From Fratercula arctica (taxonomy: Eukaryota; Chordata; Aves; Charadriiformes; Alcidae), in NCBI GenBank assembly GCA_947846985.1, contig CANTUZ010000005.1, forward strand, positions 4,944,001 through 5,008,000: a stretch of DNA of 64,000 nucleotides, written 5' to 3'. A model generated the notes under the pieces. That model saw only the letters and a program-made list of their open reading frames with translations. It was not told the origin of the DNA and searched no databases. Position 1 is the first letter of the stretch. Each line of letters starts with the position of its first letter. The position numbers and the translations under genes were made by a program. Positions 12,901-26,800 of this stretch are shown one piece after another.

Positions 12901-15900
12901 CACCCGTCCTGCTGAGCCCAGCTCATTTTCACATGAGAGTCATGGGACCTTAGGAGAGTTGTTGTTATCTTGCACCTGAGATCACACCCTCCCTTGGGCT
13001 CTCCAAGGTGTAAGATACGTGTGTATGTTGTGGCTCTCAGCCATTTAGGGATTTTAAACTGAAGCTCTTCGGGTGAGGAACCACAGCCGCTTCAACATTG
13101 GAAGACCTGTTTAAGATGGTGCCTTCATTTGTTGTTTTTCAGACGTGTATATAAATAGTCTGTCTTTGAAGACTGGAATTAGTGAGGGGGTGACACTCTA
13201 CCGCTGTACACAACTTATTTCCTCATCAAGGGCACCAACCTGACTCTACAAAGCAGGCAGGAAACTTAATACAGACTTGAGTGGGTACTTGGTAGACCTT
13301 CCTGTAAGATTATACCTTTTGTACGCAAGTAAAAATATACCGAAATATATTCAGGGTCACTTTGAACTAAAGAGAAAATGCTTCATAAATGTAGTTTGTA
13401 CTCAGAGGTAAAACAGTACCTTGAATCCAAACTACATAAAAGCAATAGCTTATTTTTTTTATGGTGGTACTTAATATGAGGCTTACTATCCATTCTCGAG
13501 CAAATTGTTTTGTTTTCTAAAATAAAGACCCCTTAATGTAATTTTGAAAGTAGAGCGATTGGGGGATTGGCTACGTGTGTTTAACAATAATGTGAATGGG
13601 GCCATGTGTTGGGTTCAATTTGGTGTCAGCTGTTCATTGCTGATCTTCGACTGGTTAATTTAATGTTCTCTGACATTTGCTCAAACAAGCTTTTTTTTGT
13701 TGTGTGGTTGGGTTTTTTTTTTTTGCTGACAAGTGATTGCTGATGAATTGACTGATGAGAGAATAAGGGGGTCTCGAGGCAGCATAAAGCAATATGCAAC
13801 ACGTTTGGGGGCCTATGGATCATTTGCTAAATATTGGAAAGGAGAGGGTTCTTTTTAACCCCATGTAAAAGTTATAGGTTTATTACTTTGTTAGACATCT
13901 GCTTTACTGGTTGGGCACAACTGATGCTAATTGTGTTTAATCCTTCTGTGGGGGTGGAGGCTGGTCCCAGGGCTGGTAAGTACTTTTATGAGGTCTGTCA
14001 GTCTTCGCTGCGCCCATGGACGTATCCGTCTGCTAATCTGATCTTTGGGTTATTTGCTTTTTGAGACAAGCATCTGCAGAGAGTTGGGAAAATAAAATGT
14101 CAGCAGCATGAAGCAGGTGTCCCTGAAGCGTTTGCAAAGCCCTCCCTTATTTATCCTTAGCCCTTACCTGAGCGCTGCCGCATCGTGGTTTATAAAGAGA
14201 AAGTGTAAAGGATCCCACTAAATAGGCATGAGTGTTAAAAACACTACAAAGGCTAACTCGTTTAGGTTGTCAGAGTACTTTAATGTGCTATTTGCCACTT
14301 GTTATAGTAAAAAAGGAAAAATCGGTAATGTAGAAATACAGGCACAGATGTGACAAACACAGTTACGTCGTACGCGCGTGTTTCATTCTGAATTGTATTG
14401 CTAAGAGCTTATTTTCTGCATTATTGGTTGGCAAAACACTGGACAAATAACAGGGTATAAAACTGCGCAGACCTTGCCCCTTATACAACTGGCAAGCGCT
14501 AATAACTTCTCCTTCGGAGCGGGGCTTGGCGTTCTTAGCTAATGAGTCGATGGAGACAGGCTAAGTCCCATGTCGGGTACCAAGCATCAGCACCATTCCA
14601 TGCCGGGTTTTATACCACAGACACTCTTGGGGTTTTTTTTTTCATTTTCTGGCTACAATCTCAACATCTAAGGTTGCTGGATTTGAAAGCGATCCCAGTT
14701 CATACGAGTTATTGCCTGAGATAGTTCATATTCAATAACTATTTCTTAGGTCAACGGTGTTGTAACAGTAGTAGATTTTTGCCTTCTGCACTAATCGGAT
14801 GAGGTTTGAGGACTTGTGCCGTGTGCCAAAACGTGCATCCATCCTTCAAACCCTCTAGGAACTTCTGAACAGTGCTCATATCACTGGCAAAGAGATCCGT
14901 TTCTTTTGTAGGTGCTGCTGTACCAGCTTATTGGTATTCTTGACAGCGTACGGTGGGAAAAGTTAGTTTCTTCCGGTGTAATTAAATTTTGGGAGCACTT
15001 AACATACAACCTATGTTGATTTGCTGCTTTATATCTGAAATGGAATTATTGTGAAAGCTGATAAGATGTTGATGTGTTTTGAGTTACTTTCTTAATTAAA
15101 TCACATTTTTATTTTATTTTTTTTTCCATGGCCGGTGGTCACTTCATGATGACCTCATGGTCTGAAGCTTGAAGATTCCTTATAATGTAACTTTAAAAAA
15201 AAAAAAGAAGTTTATCCAATCTATTTTTCAGGGGATGTAAAAGAAATCAGTGAGAATGGTGTTGACTCTAGATTCTTCTCACATTTTAAAAATGAGATTG
15301 TGCTCTTATTTACTTACAGTTACTTCTCGAATCTTTGGATTCTGGCACTGGAGCCAGAGTGGATGAACTGAAATTAATTTCTGCAAGGATCCATTTTTCC
15401 CAACTCCTACTCTAAATATAAATTTGCCCCGTGGAGCAGAGCAGCTGCTGCCTGTGTCAGCTCTTATATAGTTCAGTGCGATTTATTTTTTTTTATTGCT
15501 CTTTGTGTCAGAATCCCTCTGATAGGGACAAGCACGCGCTCCTTTAATGCGTGCCTATAAATGTCACTCACCGCGGGGAGGTCCTTAAAATGATGTCCAT
15601 GTCCGAGCTGCAATGGAGCTGGCCCAGAACCGCGCACTAATTGTCAGTTGCCTGAATCCATCCCGATTCTCACAGGGTGTCCCCCGCTTCTGTTCTTTGA
15701 AATGTCTTTGTCCTTTTGCTGAGGCCGCCGTACGTGTTACAGTGGTAAACGCCGTCACGAGTGAAAGTCTAATACCAAGTTGTCTTGATCTTCAAGAATC
15801 CAAGTGATAGCTCAGGAGAAAACCTGCAAGAGATATCTAGGAAGTTATTTGTAGAGATAATCCATAGCATCCTAGTGATTAAGAGATTGCACCAAAAAAA

Positions 15901-16398
15901 ACCTGGAATAAACACGTGGTCAAAGGTGTTAACGCTGCAAAAATGATAGTACTAGGGAGTTCTGTGGTAGAGTCACCACTGTATTTAAAAAAAAAGATAA
16001 ACAACCTGCCTTTTTCTTATTAGATTTCATTCACAACTTGGCCATCTGCCTGTGGTTTAATTCCTTTGCTAGAATTCCAAGTTTTAGACAATGCTCTCAG
16101 CCTGCCTTTTGAAAAAAACGACCTGTAACCTAAAATCTCAATGTTGTGCTACAACAGCTATTGCAACTCTTTCTTTTTTTCTCTCCCCCCGCCCCCCGCC
16201 TCCTATTTCTAAAGCTTTGAGATTATGCCGGTTGAACTGTAGATGACAGAGAACTGGAGAGAGTAATGCTATAAATATTAGTCTTGTTTCAGCAGGAAAA
16301 CAGACAACAAATCCTGATAGCTTCCTCCCCCCCCCCCGTATTGGTATCTCTGTGGTTAATTTCTGAATTAAGATTTGAGGATATGTGTATGCATACAT

Positions 16399-16488
16399 CC
16401 TTCTTTTTTTCTTTCTTTCTTCTTCTTTTTCTTTTTCTTGTTCTTTTCTTTTTTTTTTTCTTTTTTCTTTTTTCTTTTTTTTTTTTTT
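16399..16488 (+). repeat. Polypyrimidine (TTTC)n-like tract
   Basis: Ninety bases of almost pure T/C with a single G (16440), made of irregular TTC, TTTC and long T units. A second pyrimidine-rich block lies upstream at about 16164-16204. Such homopurine/homopyrimidine stretches can form triplex DNA and act as decoy splice-acceptor tracts. The open frames across it encode only Phe/Ser/Leu runs and are not genes. Confidence 0.8.
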
Positions 16489-19400
16489 AACCTAGCAGCA
16501 TGCTCTTTGTTCTACATTCCTCCAACCTTGCTCCAGGCAAAAAAAAAACCACTCTGATTTTGCTGACGTCCATAAGCCTTGTTTCTATGGGGTAGGCTCT
16601 GTCCTCCCGAATGATTACCAGTAAATTGCTCTGATTTTATCTGCAGCTAAGCCAATATTCTTATCTGACGTTACTTTAAGGCGGACTCAGTTTCATACAT
16701 AGATGTGCTTTCACCTCCATCCTGTGTGAACGTTTGACCACATCTCTAGCACAGATCAAAGTGAATGTTCTTGTCTGAAGGAAAACTAAGAGTTTAGGAA
16801 GTTTTTAAAATTTAAAAAAAAAAAAAAAAAAAAAAATCAAATGTTTAGTATCTATGGCCCCCCAGTAGAATGACCACAATGGATTAGTTACAGGATTCCC
16901 TCTAAATTCCGTGTTATTTTTCTTCACATTAAACCTGTCGGGTCAGCTAGCTTTAAGAACTTGCTGGAGTAACACTTTCCTAGGTGTAGGTGTTCAAGCA
17001 GAAGCAGGATTTAACGTGGGAAACTAAATGCGGGATCTCAAACTGCGGAAGGGATTATGTAGGTGTGCATAAATTACACAGGGATTTGAGGGATGGAGGC
17101 TCCTGCGAGCGTAGTCGTCTGTCACTGCCTTGTGCTTCCTGAATTTTCCAGAGCTTGCAGGTCTTTTGATCAAGCTCCTTGCTGCCATATACTTGTTAAA
17201 AGAATATTAATAATAATAATAGAAATGTTTCAACCGTCCACATTTTAAAAAGGTATGTATCGACAGAGATGATAAGGAACTGAAATAATAAAGTCTTTGC
17301 CTGGTAGGTCATGCTGTTGAAGACTTAGCAATTCTCATTAAATATCTTTATGTTTAAACCATTTGTGTTGAAAACAGATGAAATCTACAATTGATCTGCC
17401 TCGTGGCGGTACTATTAAAGGACCGTTCTATATATATTTCTGAATAACGCTTCAGAAGCAGTGCAAAAATCATTCCCTTTGCTTGACTGATTTTGTCAGG
17501 AAGGTGAAGGAGGCCTTTAAGTGGCCGCGAGCTGTGCAAGGAAGCTCTCAAGAGGAGATGCCTCAACCTCCTACGCTTGTGGGAATTGTGCCTGTACTTT
17601 CATTTCCTGATCAGCCTTAAAATATTGTTTTAAATTATTAATCAGTAGCCTGCTATAAATTTTACTGTACTGGATTATTTTATTTTTTTTTTCCCTTTTG
17701 TAGAAGGCTATGTTAGAGGTTCGCTATCAGGAATTTTAGTAAAACCCGACAGCATTGATTTTTATCGCCGGATTAATGTGAACCTCTCTAATTAGGAGCA
17801 TAAGATTTGCCATCGCAGATCTGGCTGATGGTCTACTGAGCCTATGAGTCCAGCATCCCGCCTCCAGCAGTGGCTTTGATGGAAGTAAGCCTCCCCCCTC
17901 CCTCCTTCCCCAACGATGCAGAAGGTCATCGGGGAATGAAGAAGCAGAATTTTCCTCTCATATCATGCAGAAGATTGTTCTTCATCCCAAAGACAGTAAA
18001 TTGGTAACTGGGGTCTTGGCCAGCATGTCTGTAAATGGCCTTTAGGGATATAAATACCCATCCTTTTAAATAGCCATAAACTCTGATTACTTGCAGAGGC
18101 TAGCTGTTTCCCTTTAGGAGGGGTATTTCTTAAATTCTTCACAAATACACAAATACATTTGGCTGAAAAGCTGTTTTTGTGACACCGGCTATAGTGGAGA
18201 AAGGGGAACTAGGGAGTTTTCACTATAAACTCTCTACTTGAGTACTTCTTTTTCCTATATTGCCTTGGTCTGCGTCGTAGATGGGGACAAGATGGGGATG
18301 CTGCCCTTCTCGGCACATTTGAGTTAGATCTGGTGCCAAATGTGCAGCTTTAACCCTTACCAGTTGTCTTCTAACCATATAATTGGCATATAGATCATTA
18401 TACAGAAAACACTCCAAACCCTTTAAGCGGAAGCTGGAGCGACCAAGCTGAAAGCAGGGCCAGTGTAGGCAATTTAATTTAGAAAGTTATCAGTCAGCAG
18501 AAGATTCAGTTAGATTCGTATCTGTGAAACAGATGGCCAACTGCAAGATGATTACGTTAAGTTTGTTACGTTTGTGGAAATTAATTCAGCACTTTATTTA
18601 TTTTTTTTTTTTGTCTTGGGAAAAAAAAAACAAAACCACAGCTTGGATGCCTTGGTAGCCATTTAGCAGGAACAATTGACGGCGACCACCTTATTATTTT
18701 GTGTAAAATACGGCAAACCCCTAGTGATCCCAGGGTATGCAGAAAGCCTTTTGCTGTCGCCTGATTTCTAGTACGTCTAGGAATATAGTAGATGACGAAA
18801 CAAAACCAGAAATGCTGCCACCTAAACGGTTGTTAGAATTTTCAAATGCAAGAATTTTATCTCCGGATCTTATTAGGAAAACATTTAGGGCCAGACACCT
18901 GTGTGGGCTGCGTGTCCCCATCTGTCTGCAAATATATTGCTTTTTTCCCCTCTTCTGCATCAAAAAGTGAAGATCAGATTTAAAAGTGCTGGAAATCTAG
19001 TGCTTTTTTAGGTTTTTTAGAAAGAGTCTGAAAACTTATCTGTTTATTTTGAGGGCTATGTTGAAGTTGAGCTCTTGTGATAATCCGGCTCTAATGGAGA
19101 TGCTGAACCCTTCTGAGACTCGCAGGCTTTTTCTGCATCTTTGGGGTCGAGCCTTTGCCACACAAATTAATGCTCAGCTGTCACAAAGTATTTTTCACTA
19201 TCTTAAAAATGCAGCTTAAAATAAAAATAGGTCTTTCAAAAGTAGGTCACACCTAAGATTTGTCTAGCCAACTGTCCCATTTCTGACAGTGCCCCAGAGC
19301 AGGAGCATTAGAAGAGCATTAGAAATACAAGCATGGGCAGAATATTCAAAAACTTTTCAGAAAGATAATTGGCCCCTTCTCATTCTTGCTCTTACCGTCA

Positions 19401-21719
19401 ATAATCTTTAGAAATAATGGAATTAACGTGTAGTTCTCTAACGACCAACTTCAGTACAGCACTCCGGTTCGGAAGAGTTAAATGTGTGCTAAGTAGTTGA
19501 GATTTGAGTACGTGCTTGAAGCAAGCGTGTGCTCAAGTGCTTCCTCAAGCTTGAGTCTTGTTTTCTCCTTCTTTTGTTCCTTCTGGCTCCAGATTTTGCA
19601 TTCATCTTGCGTTATAGGTTCCTAACTCAGTTGCACTGATTTTTCATCCATGTCTGGGTTACATCTTGCTTTATGTCCTCCCATGTGTTAGAGAGCGCTG
19701 CTTCTCACCACCTTTTGGCAACTTCAGAAGTTGCCTCTCGTGAAAAATCTTGGATACTGAACTAAATTGCATTTTACCGAGTGAGAAGGGCAGTGCAGAT
19801 GATTCATTGTTTTTTGAGTGGCACTAGGCATCCTGTTCAGGGGAGCAGAGGATAGTTTGCTGGTGACTTCACAGTGTTGGTATGGACTGAACCTACGCAG
19901 CCCCTGGGTCTGAAGGCTCCATTTTTTTCAATCAAGCACTAAGCAGGCCCAAAAGGGAATGCTGTCTTGTCCTTCTTGGCTAACAGAGGGCTAGGATTCG
20001 GTTTCTTGGGCAAGACAAAGGCCAATTTCTGTAATTCCCTAATCCTCACAGCAAAATGCTTTTGTTAAAAATTAAGAAAGGCCTTTGTAATGTTTCTGGC
20101 TTCACTATTTGGATCAGATAACTTTCATCTTCACACATCGATAGGAGCTGAAATGGTTGAAAGTCATGTGCCTTTGAGACCAATTTTACTTTCATTTGGA
20201 ATTGCTTCCCAACTGTGAACGTTGTTTTGGTGAATTAATCCTCTAAGCAATCAAGAGAAAACAGAATAAAGGAATGAGCTTGTGCTTAAGATGCTACATG
20301 GCAAGTCCGGTTTCATTTCCAGCCCTCTTCAGATTATTATTATCTCTTGGAGTATTTTCTTTGCCGTTTTTTTCTGAGAGTCCAATACAGCAGTGAGTTT
20401 GTTTGATCCTGCCTGTGGCGGTGGCTGTCTGCCCGGAGGAGATGATACTGAAGCCATACAGATTTGTGCCCCCAGGTGAAAAATACCGATGAAATTAGAG
20501 CAGTTGTTTGGAACCATCCGTTACGCCTTTTCCAAATAGAGAAAATGAGTCTTGTCTTCATTAGAAAAGTTAGGAAGACTTATTTGCCGTCACAGGCCAA
20601 GCGTGCCAAAATTACATTGAGTTTTGGGAACTGGCCACGTTGAGTATTGGATGCTTACAGCAGAAAGCTGTATTTGAGACTGTAGCTGCCTGAAGTTAGA
20701 TCTCGCTGCCTTCCTTGATGGTCAGGGTTTCTGGGGGGACCCCGTGCAAACTGTCCCCCTTCTTTCTGCTTCATCGGAGTCTGTCTTTGCATTAGCAGAG
20801 TTCTTGCTGCCGGTGCAGTCGGGTGTTCCTGGGCACATCAGAGGCCCAGCGCCTGATGCTGTGTAAATAAAGCAGCTGCGTCGTGTCTTGGGTAGTCACA
20901 GTACATTATGTTCTCCTCAAACTCCATCAAAGCCCTGTTTGTCCCCCATCTCCCCAAAACACACCCACACCTTGGCTGGCGGTGAGCGGGCTTTGCTGGA
21001 GGGCAGAGCTGATGTGGAGGCAGCGCGGCTACCGACTTATTTACTTTTCATGGAGTGGTTAAAAGACCCATATAGATTTTACTCTGCCAGAAGTGTGCCT
21101 TTTGAAAAATAAACAGTTAAAATGTCAGACATCCGTCCTTCAACTTGGCGAGAGGGGAGGTGAAGCAGTCATCGCTTCTCACCTTGTCAGTATAGACAAC
21201 GTTATTTTCTTTAATAGAAAAAAATCAAGCAAAGCCGTTCACGAGGGCCAGTTCTCTGTATTTTTAAGGAGTGCCAGCAAACATGGCTGTGGGATCTGGG
21301 GTGACTTGCACGTGGTGGGGTCCTGCCAGAGGGCAGGCGCCCATTGCTGTCTGTACCAAGCCTCGCTCAGGGCAGGTTGTGCAGGTGTCCTCTTTAGGTC
21401 TGGTTCAGCATCGTGCTTTTTAGCTTCCATTTGTGACAGATACAACCTTCAGATGTTTGATCCAATATTGTGAATGCTCCATGTTTCATAAAAAGTGTGT
21501 ATCTGGATTTTTGTTTGGCCTGTTACAGGTATAGGGGTGGCAAGCAAAATTTTGGATTTCTGTTCAGAGCATAAGTCTTCACAAACACCGGGAGAATTTA
21601 GATGCAGGGGTTTGTCTCTATAGCGGGTAGAAGGTCTTCTGAATGTGTAAAAAAACTGAAACAACAACAAAGCAAAAACCACAAAGAAATTTTAGTAGTT
21701 TTCTATTAATACATGCAGC

Positions 21720-22310
21720 ATAGAGTCATAGCATAATTTGGGTTGGAAGGGACTTTTAAAGGTTGGCAAGTCCAACCTCCTGCAATGAGCTGGGACATCT
21801 TCCAGTGGATCAGGTTGCTCAGAGCCCCGTCCAACCTGACCTTGAATGTTTCCAGGGATGGGGCGTCTACCACCTCTTTGGGCGACCTGGGCCAGTGTTT
21901 CACCACCCTCAGTGTAAAAAATGTCTTCCTTTTATGTAGTCTAAATCTACCTCCTTGTCCTATCGCTCCGCTCCCTGATAAAGAGTCCCTCCCCAGCTTT
22001 CCTGTAGGCCCCCTTCAGGTACTGGAAGGGGCTCTAAGGTCTCCCCAGAGCCTTCTCTTCTCCAGGCTGAACAACCCCAACTCTCTCAGCCTGTCCTCAT
22101 CGTCAGCCCTCTGATCATCTTTGTGGCCTCCTCTGGACTCGCTCCAACAGGTCTGTGTCCTTCTTGTGTTGGGAGCTCCAGAGCTGGACGCAGTACTGCA
22201 GGTGGGTTCTCACCAGAGAGGAGCAGAGGGACAGAATCACCTCCCTTGACCTACTAACCTGGCGTCTAACACAAAGGACCAGACAAACTTTATGCTTGCT
22301 GTGAATAGCT
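21720..22310 (-). mobile_element. CR1 LINE, 5'-truncated, minus strand
   Basis: The interval begins with the inverted CR1 3' terminus (GGGTTGGAAGGGAC near 21739). Read on the minus strand it encodes the decayed C-terminus of the CR1 ORF2 reverse-transcriptase protein: KHWPRSPKEVVDAPSLETF followed by KVRLDGALSNL lies within 21706-21906, with further ORF2-like text towards 22200. The frame is broken, so it makes no functional product. The 5' limit near 22310 is approximate. A second CR1 end in the opposite orientation follows immediately. Confidence 0.9.
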
Positions 22311-22317
22311 TCACGAC

Positions 22318-22382
22318 GGGGGGGTTGGAACTAGATGATCTTTAAGGTCCCTTCCAACTCTGACTGTTCTGTGAGTCTATGA
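22318..22382 (+). mobile_element. CR1 3'-end fragment, plus strand
   Basis: GGTTGGAACTAGATGATC followed by TTTAAGGTCCCTTCCAACTC and a degenerate TTCTGTGAGTCTATGAG tail is the forward CR1 3' terminus. Only about 65 nt remain. It lies 5' end to 5' end with the minus-strand CR1 just upstream, so the pair is bounded by inverted CR1 termini. Confidence 0.85.
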
Positions 22383-23575
22383 GTTGTTCAGTGCATATAA
22401 AACTATATTGATCTTGTTTGAAATGGATGTCAAACATTGAAACTGTGTTGGAGACTAGTAAGAGAAGTGAGCAGTGGGCACGTAAGGGAGGAGTTGCAGG
22501 AGGGGTGGGAGGTGTAATATGTGACAGTGTAAGAAATCTGAGCACCGTGCATGCGTGACTTCAGCTAAAATTAACTCTCCAGGCTTCACATGCCAGCGTA
22601 TGTATCATCTTTAACTTGTAGATGCCTCGGGAAGGAAGAGCAAGCTGGACTCGAGCAGTATAAGTTCATATTAAATATGCCAATAAGCAGTACCAACTTT
22701 CAGGTCCCTGCTCGTGGGAGAAGTAAATTTTCCTTTGACCATTACAAAACAGTAAGCAGCTCTTGGCTCCTTGATAATGGCAGTGGCGCTGTTGAACAGT
22801 AACTAACGTCAGCCTCAGAAGTTGTTGGTTTTTTTTTTTTTTTACTTTTTTTTTTTCCCTTTCTTCTGCAACTCCTTAAGATTTTCTGTCGTTTCTCTTC
22901 GGAGTAGAAATGTGTCACCTTTTCAGATAAGCCCTTTTCTGTTGCTATTTGTGTGTGATAGTAGATGTAAATGGGTTTATTTCATGTACAAGAACTGTGA
23001 TATTTGAAAATACTTTGTTGTGCGCTTTAGGTGCCTTTTTAAAAAACGCTATAAAAAATAGTTCATTTGCTTCTCTTGTTCTCTGAGGTCAATTATATTC
23101 TGTTGGCGTGAAATCAAATCAGTTGATTCACCGTGGCCAAATATGACTTGGAATGGCTTTTGCTGATCAACTCAGCAAACTAAACTCTATTTCACTTTTG
23201 GATATGCAAAGAAATTGATGCAGGTGTGAATGTAATCTCATTTCTGTTCAGGATTTAAAACATTCTGCAAGGGGGAATAAGAGAGCGGCCACCTGCTTGG
23301 CGTAGTGTGTGGTTCTGGCTTGACGGGGATTTGTATATGGGAAATGCGTATAATGGGAGCATTGAGAGCAGAGCTTGCCAGCTACCAGCACAATTGCTGG
23401 CCTTGCTTCACCTTCTAGCTGGTACGGAGGAAAATGTTGCTTTGCGATGAAATATTTACCTCTCTGTATAGGCAGTGCCTGTCATAACGGGGTTCAGAAA
23501 CTGTGCAATTGGGGAGAAAAAAAAAAAATAAAAATTCTCTTTTCTCCTCTTTTGTATTAAGCGCAGTAAAATATT

Positions 23576-23697
23576 CAGTAGGGTTAGAGGAAGAAAGGTG
23601 ATGGTTAGGTGTTTTTCAGTAGGGTTAGAGGAAGAAAGGTGATGGTTAGGTGTTTTTCAGTAGGGTTAGAGGAAGAAAGGTGATGGTTAGGTGTTTT
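23576..23697 (+). repeat. 41-bp minisatellite, three copies
   Basis: A 41-nt unit starting CAGTAGGGTTAGAGGAAG is repeated head to tail at 23576, 23617 and 23658; the third copy lacks its last T. The copies are identical as read, which points to a recent or actively homogenised expansion. The unit contains TAGGGTTAG, a partial telomere-like word, but it is not a telomeric array. Copy number may vary between individuals. Confidence 0.95.
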
Positions 23698-23773
23698 AAA
23701 GCGTGTTACTTGTTTAGCATCCACCAAAGATTGGCTTGACACAGACTCGGAGGCAGCGCGGACAATCTCAGGC

Positions 23774-23828
23774 TCTCTTAGAGAATGGTTGGCGTTGGAA
23801 GGGACCTTAAAGATCATCCTGTTCTATT
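23774..23828 (-). mobile_element. CR1 3'-end fragment, minus strand
   Basis: AGAGAATGGTTGGCGTTGG followed by AAGGGACCTTAAAGATCATC is the inverted CR1 3' terminus, with no further CR1 sequence recognisable after about 23828. It sits about 75 bp downstream of the 41-bp minisatellite. Confidence 0.75.
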
Positions 23829-26800
23829 AGCGGGAAGGCTTGCAGGCGTGCTAAAACTTACACACATGCTTGGCAGTGTGTGCTGTGAGTCAGCCCGTTG
23901 CTCTTGAATAGCAGTCATATGCATGAGAATAGCTCTCCCCAGTCGGGAATAAGGCTTTAAAGAGAGAGAAATAAATAGTCCCACTGGTGTTTGTTTAAAT
24001 TACCCATTTCTCTATTTAACTTCCAAAGGGTAATTAATGTACATAAGTGTCCAGTAAAATGTAATATTCGGCGGAATACCTCCCACCGACTAATAATTTA
24101 AAGCTGTTCCAACAAACGCTTGCACATGTGAGTAGAATAAATCATTTCGTTGAGTTCCACTTAATAAATAATTAAAAAAAGCAGAGTTACCTCTGGCTCC
24201 CCAGAGAAGTGGCAACCAAGACCTCAGTTTGTTACGGCCGCAATAGTGGAGGATACTTGGAAAATTCCAGCACTTTACATAATTGATGGTATTTTACTGG
24301 TATCATATTAAATACTAATTAGTAGGAAATTATTGTGGCAACTGTTTTGGGGGGTTTGCAAATGTATGCATTCCTTTCAGGAAGGTCATTTTACCTTCTT
24401 ACCTGCTTATCGGAAGGAGCCCACCTGCAATCCGTCCCATCATCACCTCAAACTTGGAGTTTCTGGTGGTTTCCTCCCTTTTTGCTAGTCCTGGCGCCAA
24501 GGTGCTGGTAGGATGGAGTAAACAAGTCCCCAGGCTCCCGTCCTCGCTTTCAGGGTGCTTCCACTATCTCTCTGAGAGGAGACAGATGTAACTTAAGGCT
24601 GATGTGTCCACACCAGCTTGACCACCTTAACGGTCCACCCCGAATGTCCACCTCACCCTCTGAGCTGGGGATCATGGAGGACTCGTGGGCATGCCTAAGG
24701 ACAGCGTATTTTTATTTTTGCTTCAGATTCTACTCTCCGTGTACCTTTAGCATTATTCTTACAGAAAAGGAGCAGGGACAGAACTCTGTCCTCAAAGCCT
24801 GCTGATACCTGCTATTTATCACGGAGGAATGTGGACACGCACCATCTACTCTGTGCCCTGCTTTTTTAGCCTATTTTTTTCTCTTGCAAGATCTTACATT
24901 GGGGGAAAAAAACCCCAAACAGTCTTGGGTAGCAGTGCAAAGCTTTAACTCGGTCTAGAAGAGCCAGTACTGTCCTTTCAGTGGGATTTGTGTCGTGGTA
25001 CAGACTAGCTAGAGGATTTAAGAAGTGTGTGCGGGCACCTAAGGCCATAAATTGTAAGAAATCTCTGATAAAAAAGGTCTGTGAGAAGTGCTGTTAAACT
25101 TGGTAATTTTTTTTTTTTTTTTTTTTTTTTTACCATGTGCTGCTTAGTTGTCCTTTTGCCAGTCACTCAGCAAAATATCAGCCGTGTTATTGTCAGGGCC
25201 ATAATCTACGCGCTTTCAAAATAGCTGTTATCCTCAGGGTGCTCCCTTGGAGCCAGAGGTGCTTCTGAGGGAGGAGTTTTTCAGCTAAGCCTTTGGCTTT
25301 AGCTATTCACCTCTGGGCTTTGCAGTGTGATACCTATTAATAAGATCATTGGAGTGTAGTGGAGTGGAGGATGGATCAGCATGAGACTGCAATTAATGCT
25401 ACCAGTCAGAAATCGTGGTTTCATGAGTCTGCATGTGTAAACCCCATTATATTAGACAGCAGTGAGTATCTGATGGGCTTTCTTCCCCGCAGGTAGCATC
25501 GTAAGAACTGTGGGCATTCCCATTAGGATCAACTCAATACGTTTTGTCTATTTTTAGGTTTCTAGGTGGTTTTTTTTCCCCAGGTGACCTTCAGTAGGCA
25601 GCGTGGTTTGGTTAGCAGCAGCACGGGCATTGCATTGTAATGGGTGTTCCGATGGAGTTCATCCGTGTGACTAACCCTGCTATTCAATCATGGAAAAAGC
25701 CTTCCTCTGCTCTAATTATGCTACATGATGTCAAAAAGATACTCTTCAGCTGTTACCAAATTCACGAGAGCCTGATTCAGGATAATTATCGGAAGAAAAC
25801 AATCAGAGTCTGATTAGTTAGGAACTGACATGGCGGGGGAGGAAAAGAAAGGTTTGAAAATGTACTTGGGCATTTACTCTAATTAGATTTTTTTTTTTTT
25901 TTTTTTTTTGTGGAAATGAGTGACGAGGAAGGGATTCAGGCATATTTTCTGCTTACTTGCGTAGAAGAGGGAAATTCTTTTCAAGTAGTTTTGTGTGAAC
26001 CCTTTCCTTTTCGTAATGAACGTATTTTAGAATGCCAGTGGGGAGAGAAGAACCATTGGGTAGTTTTTGCATTCCCATTTGGATCTAAATTCTGTTTAAA
26101 GGAAACCCTGGAGTACATGATAATACCTGGCACCTTAATCTAATTGCAGCTCTATGGATGTACTGGGTATCCTTTATGATCTCTAAAGGGTCTTCCTGGA
26201 TTCGTTGCTCTCATGACTTTATTCACGTTCTGTTTCCTGGGTTTGACTGACTATGGGAGCAGAGGAATATAGTCCTACAGATGCTGTGTTGGGCCCTATC
26301 TGCCAGCGGATCAAGAAGAACCTGCCCATCAGCACGTCTGAGCAGCCAGGTATCAACCTATTGCCTCCAGAATGGTACCCGGAGAAAGGAAGAACGTGGT
26401 TTGAGATGCCAGCTTCAGACAGTTACGGCTAGCTAGGCAAGCTCGAGTTTATTTGGCTTTTTGGTTGATTTTTCCAAGGTTAAAAAGACTGTCTGGATTA
26501 CTTTTAAGGGGATAGAAGCTTCAGGGCTTTTGCTTTGTACTGGTCAGCATGTTCCCCAGCCCTTCCCAAGTGCTTAGTGGTACCTGTGTGGTCTTGATTC
26601 TGCAAAAGGCACCTTTTCTGCTGATTCAATATGGAAATATGGTGCAGGTGGTCCAAGGTGTGCTCTGGGGGTGATAACGTGGTCTCTTAGTGCGGTCAGA
26701 AATGTTAATTGAGACTTGAAGTGACAAGAAAGTGCAGAGGTCTCCTAGCTGGAAAGGAATAAGGCTAAGGAAAGGGGCAGGGGGAGAAACCCACTGAATT

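Noticed and set aside
16284..16557. Phe-rich, membrane-protein-like ORFs
   Set aside because: They translate the polypyrimidine tract at 16399-16488 and are not genes.
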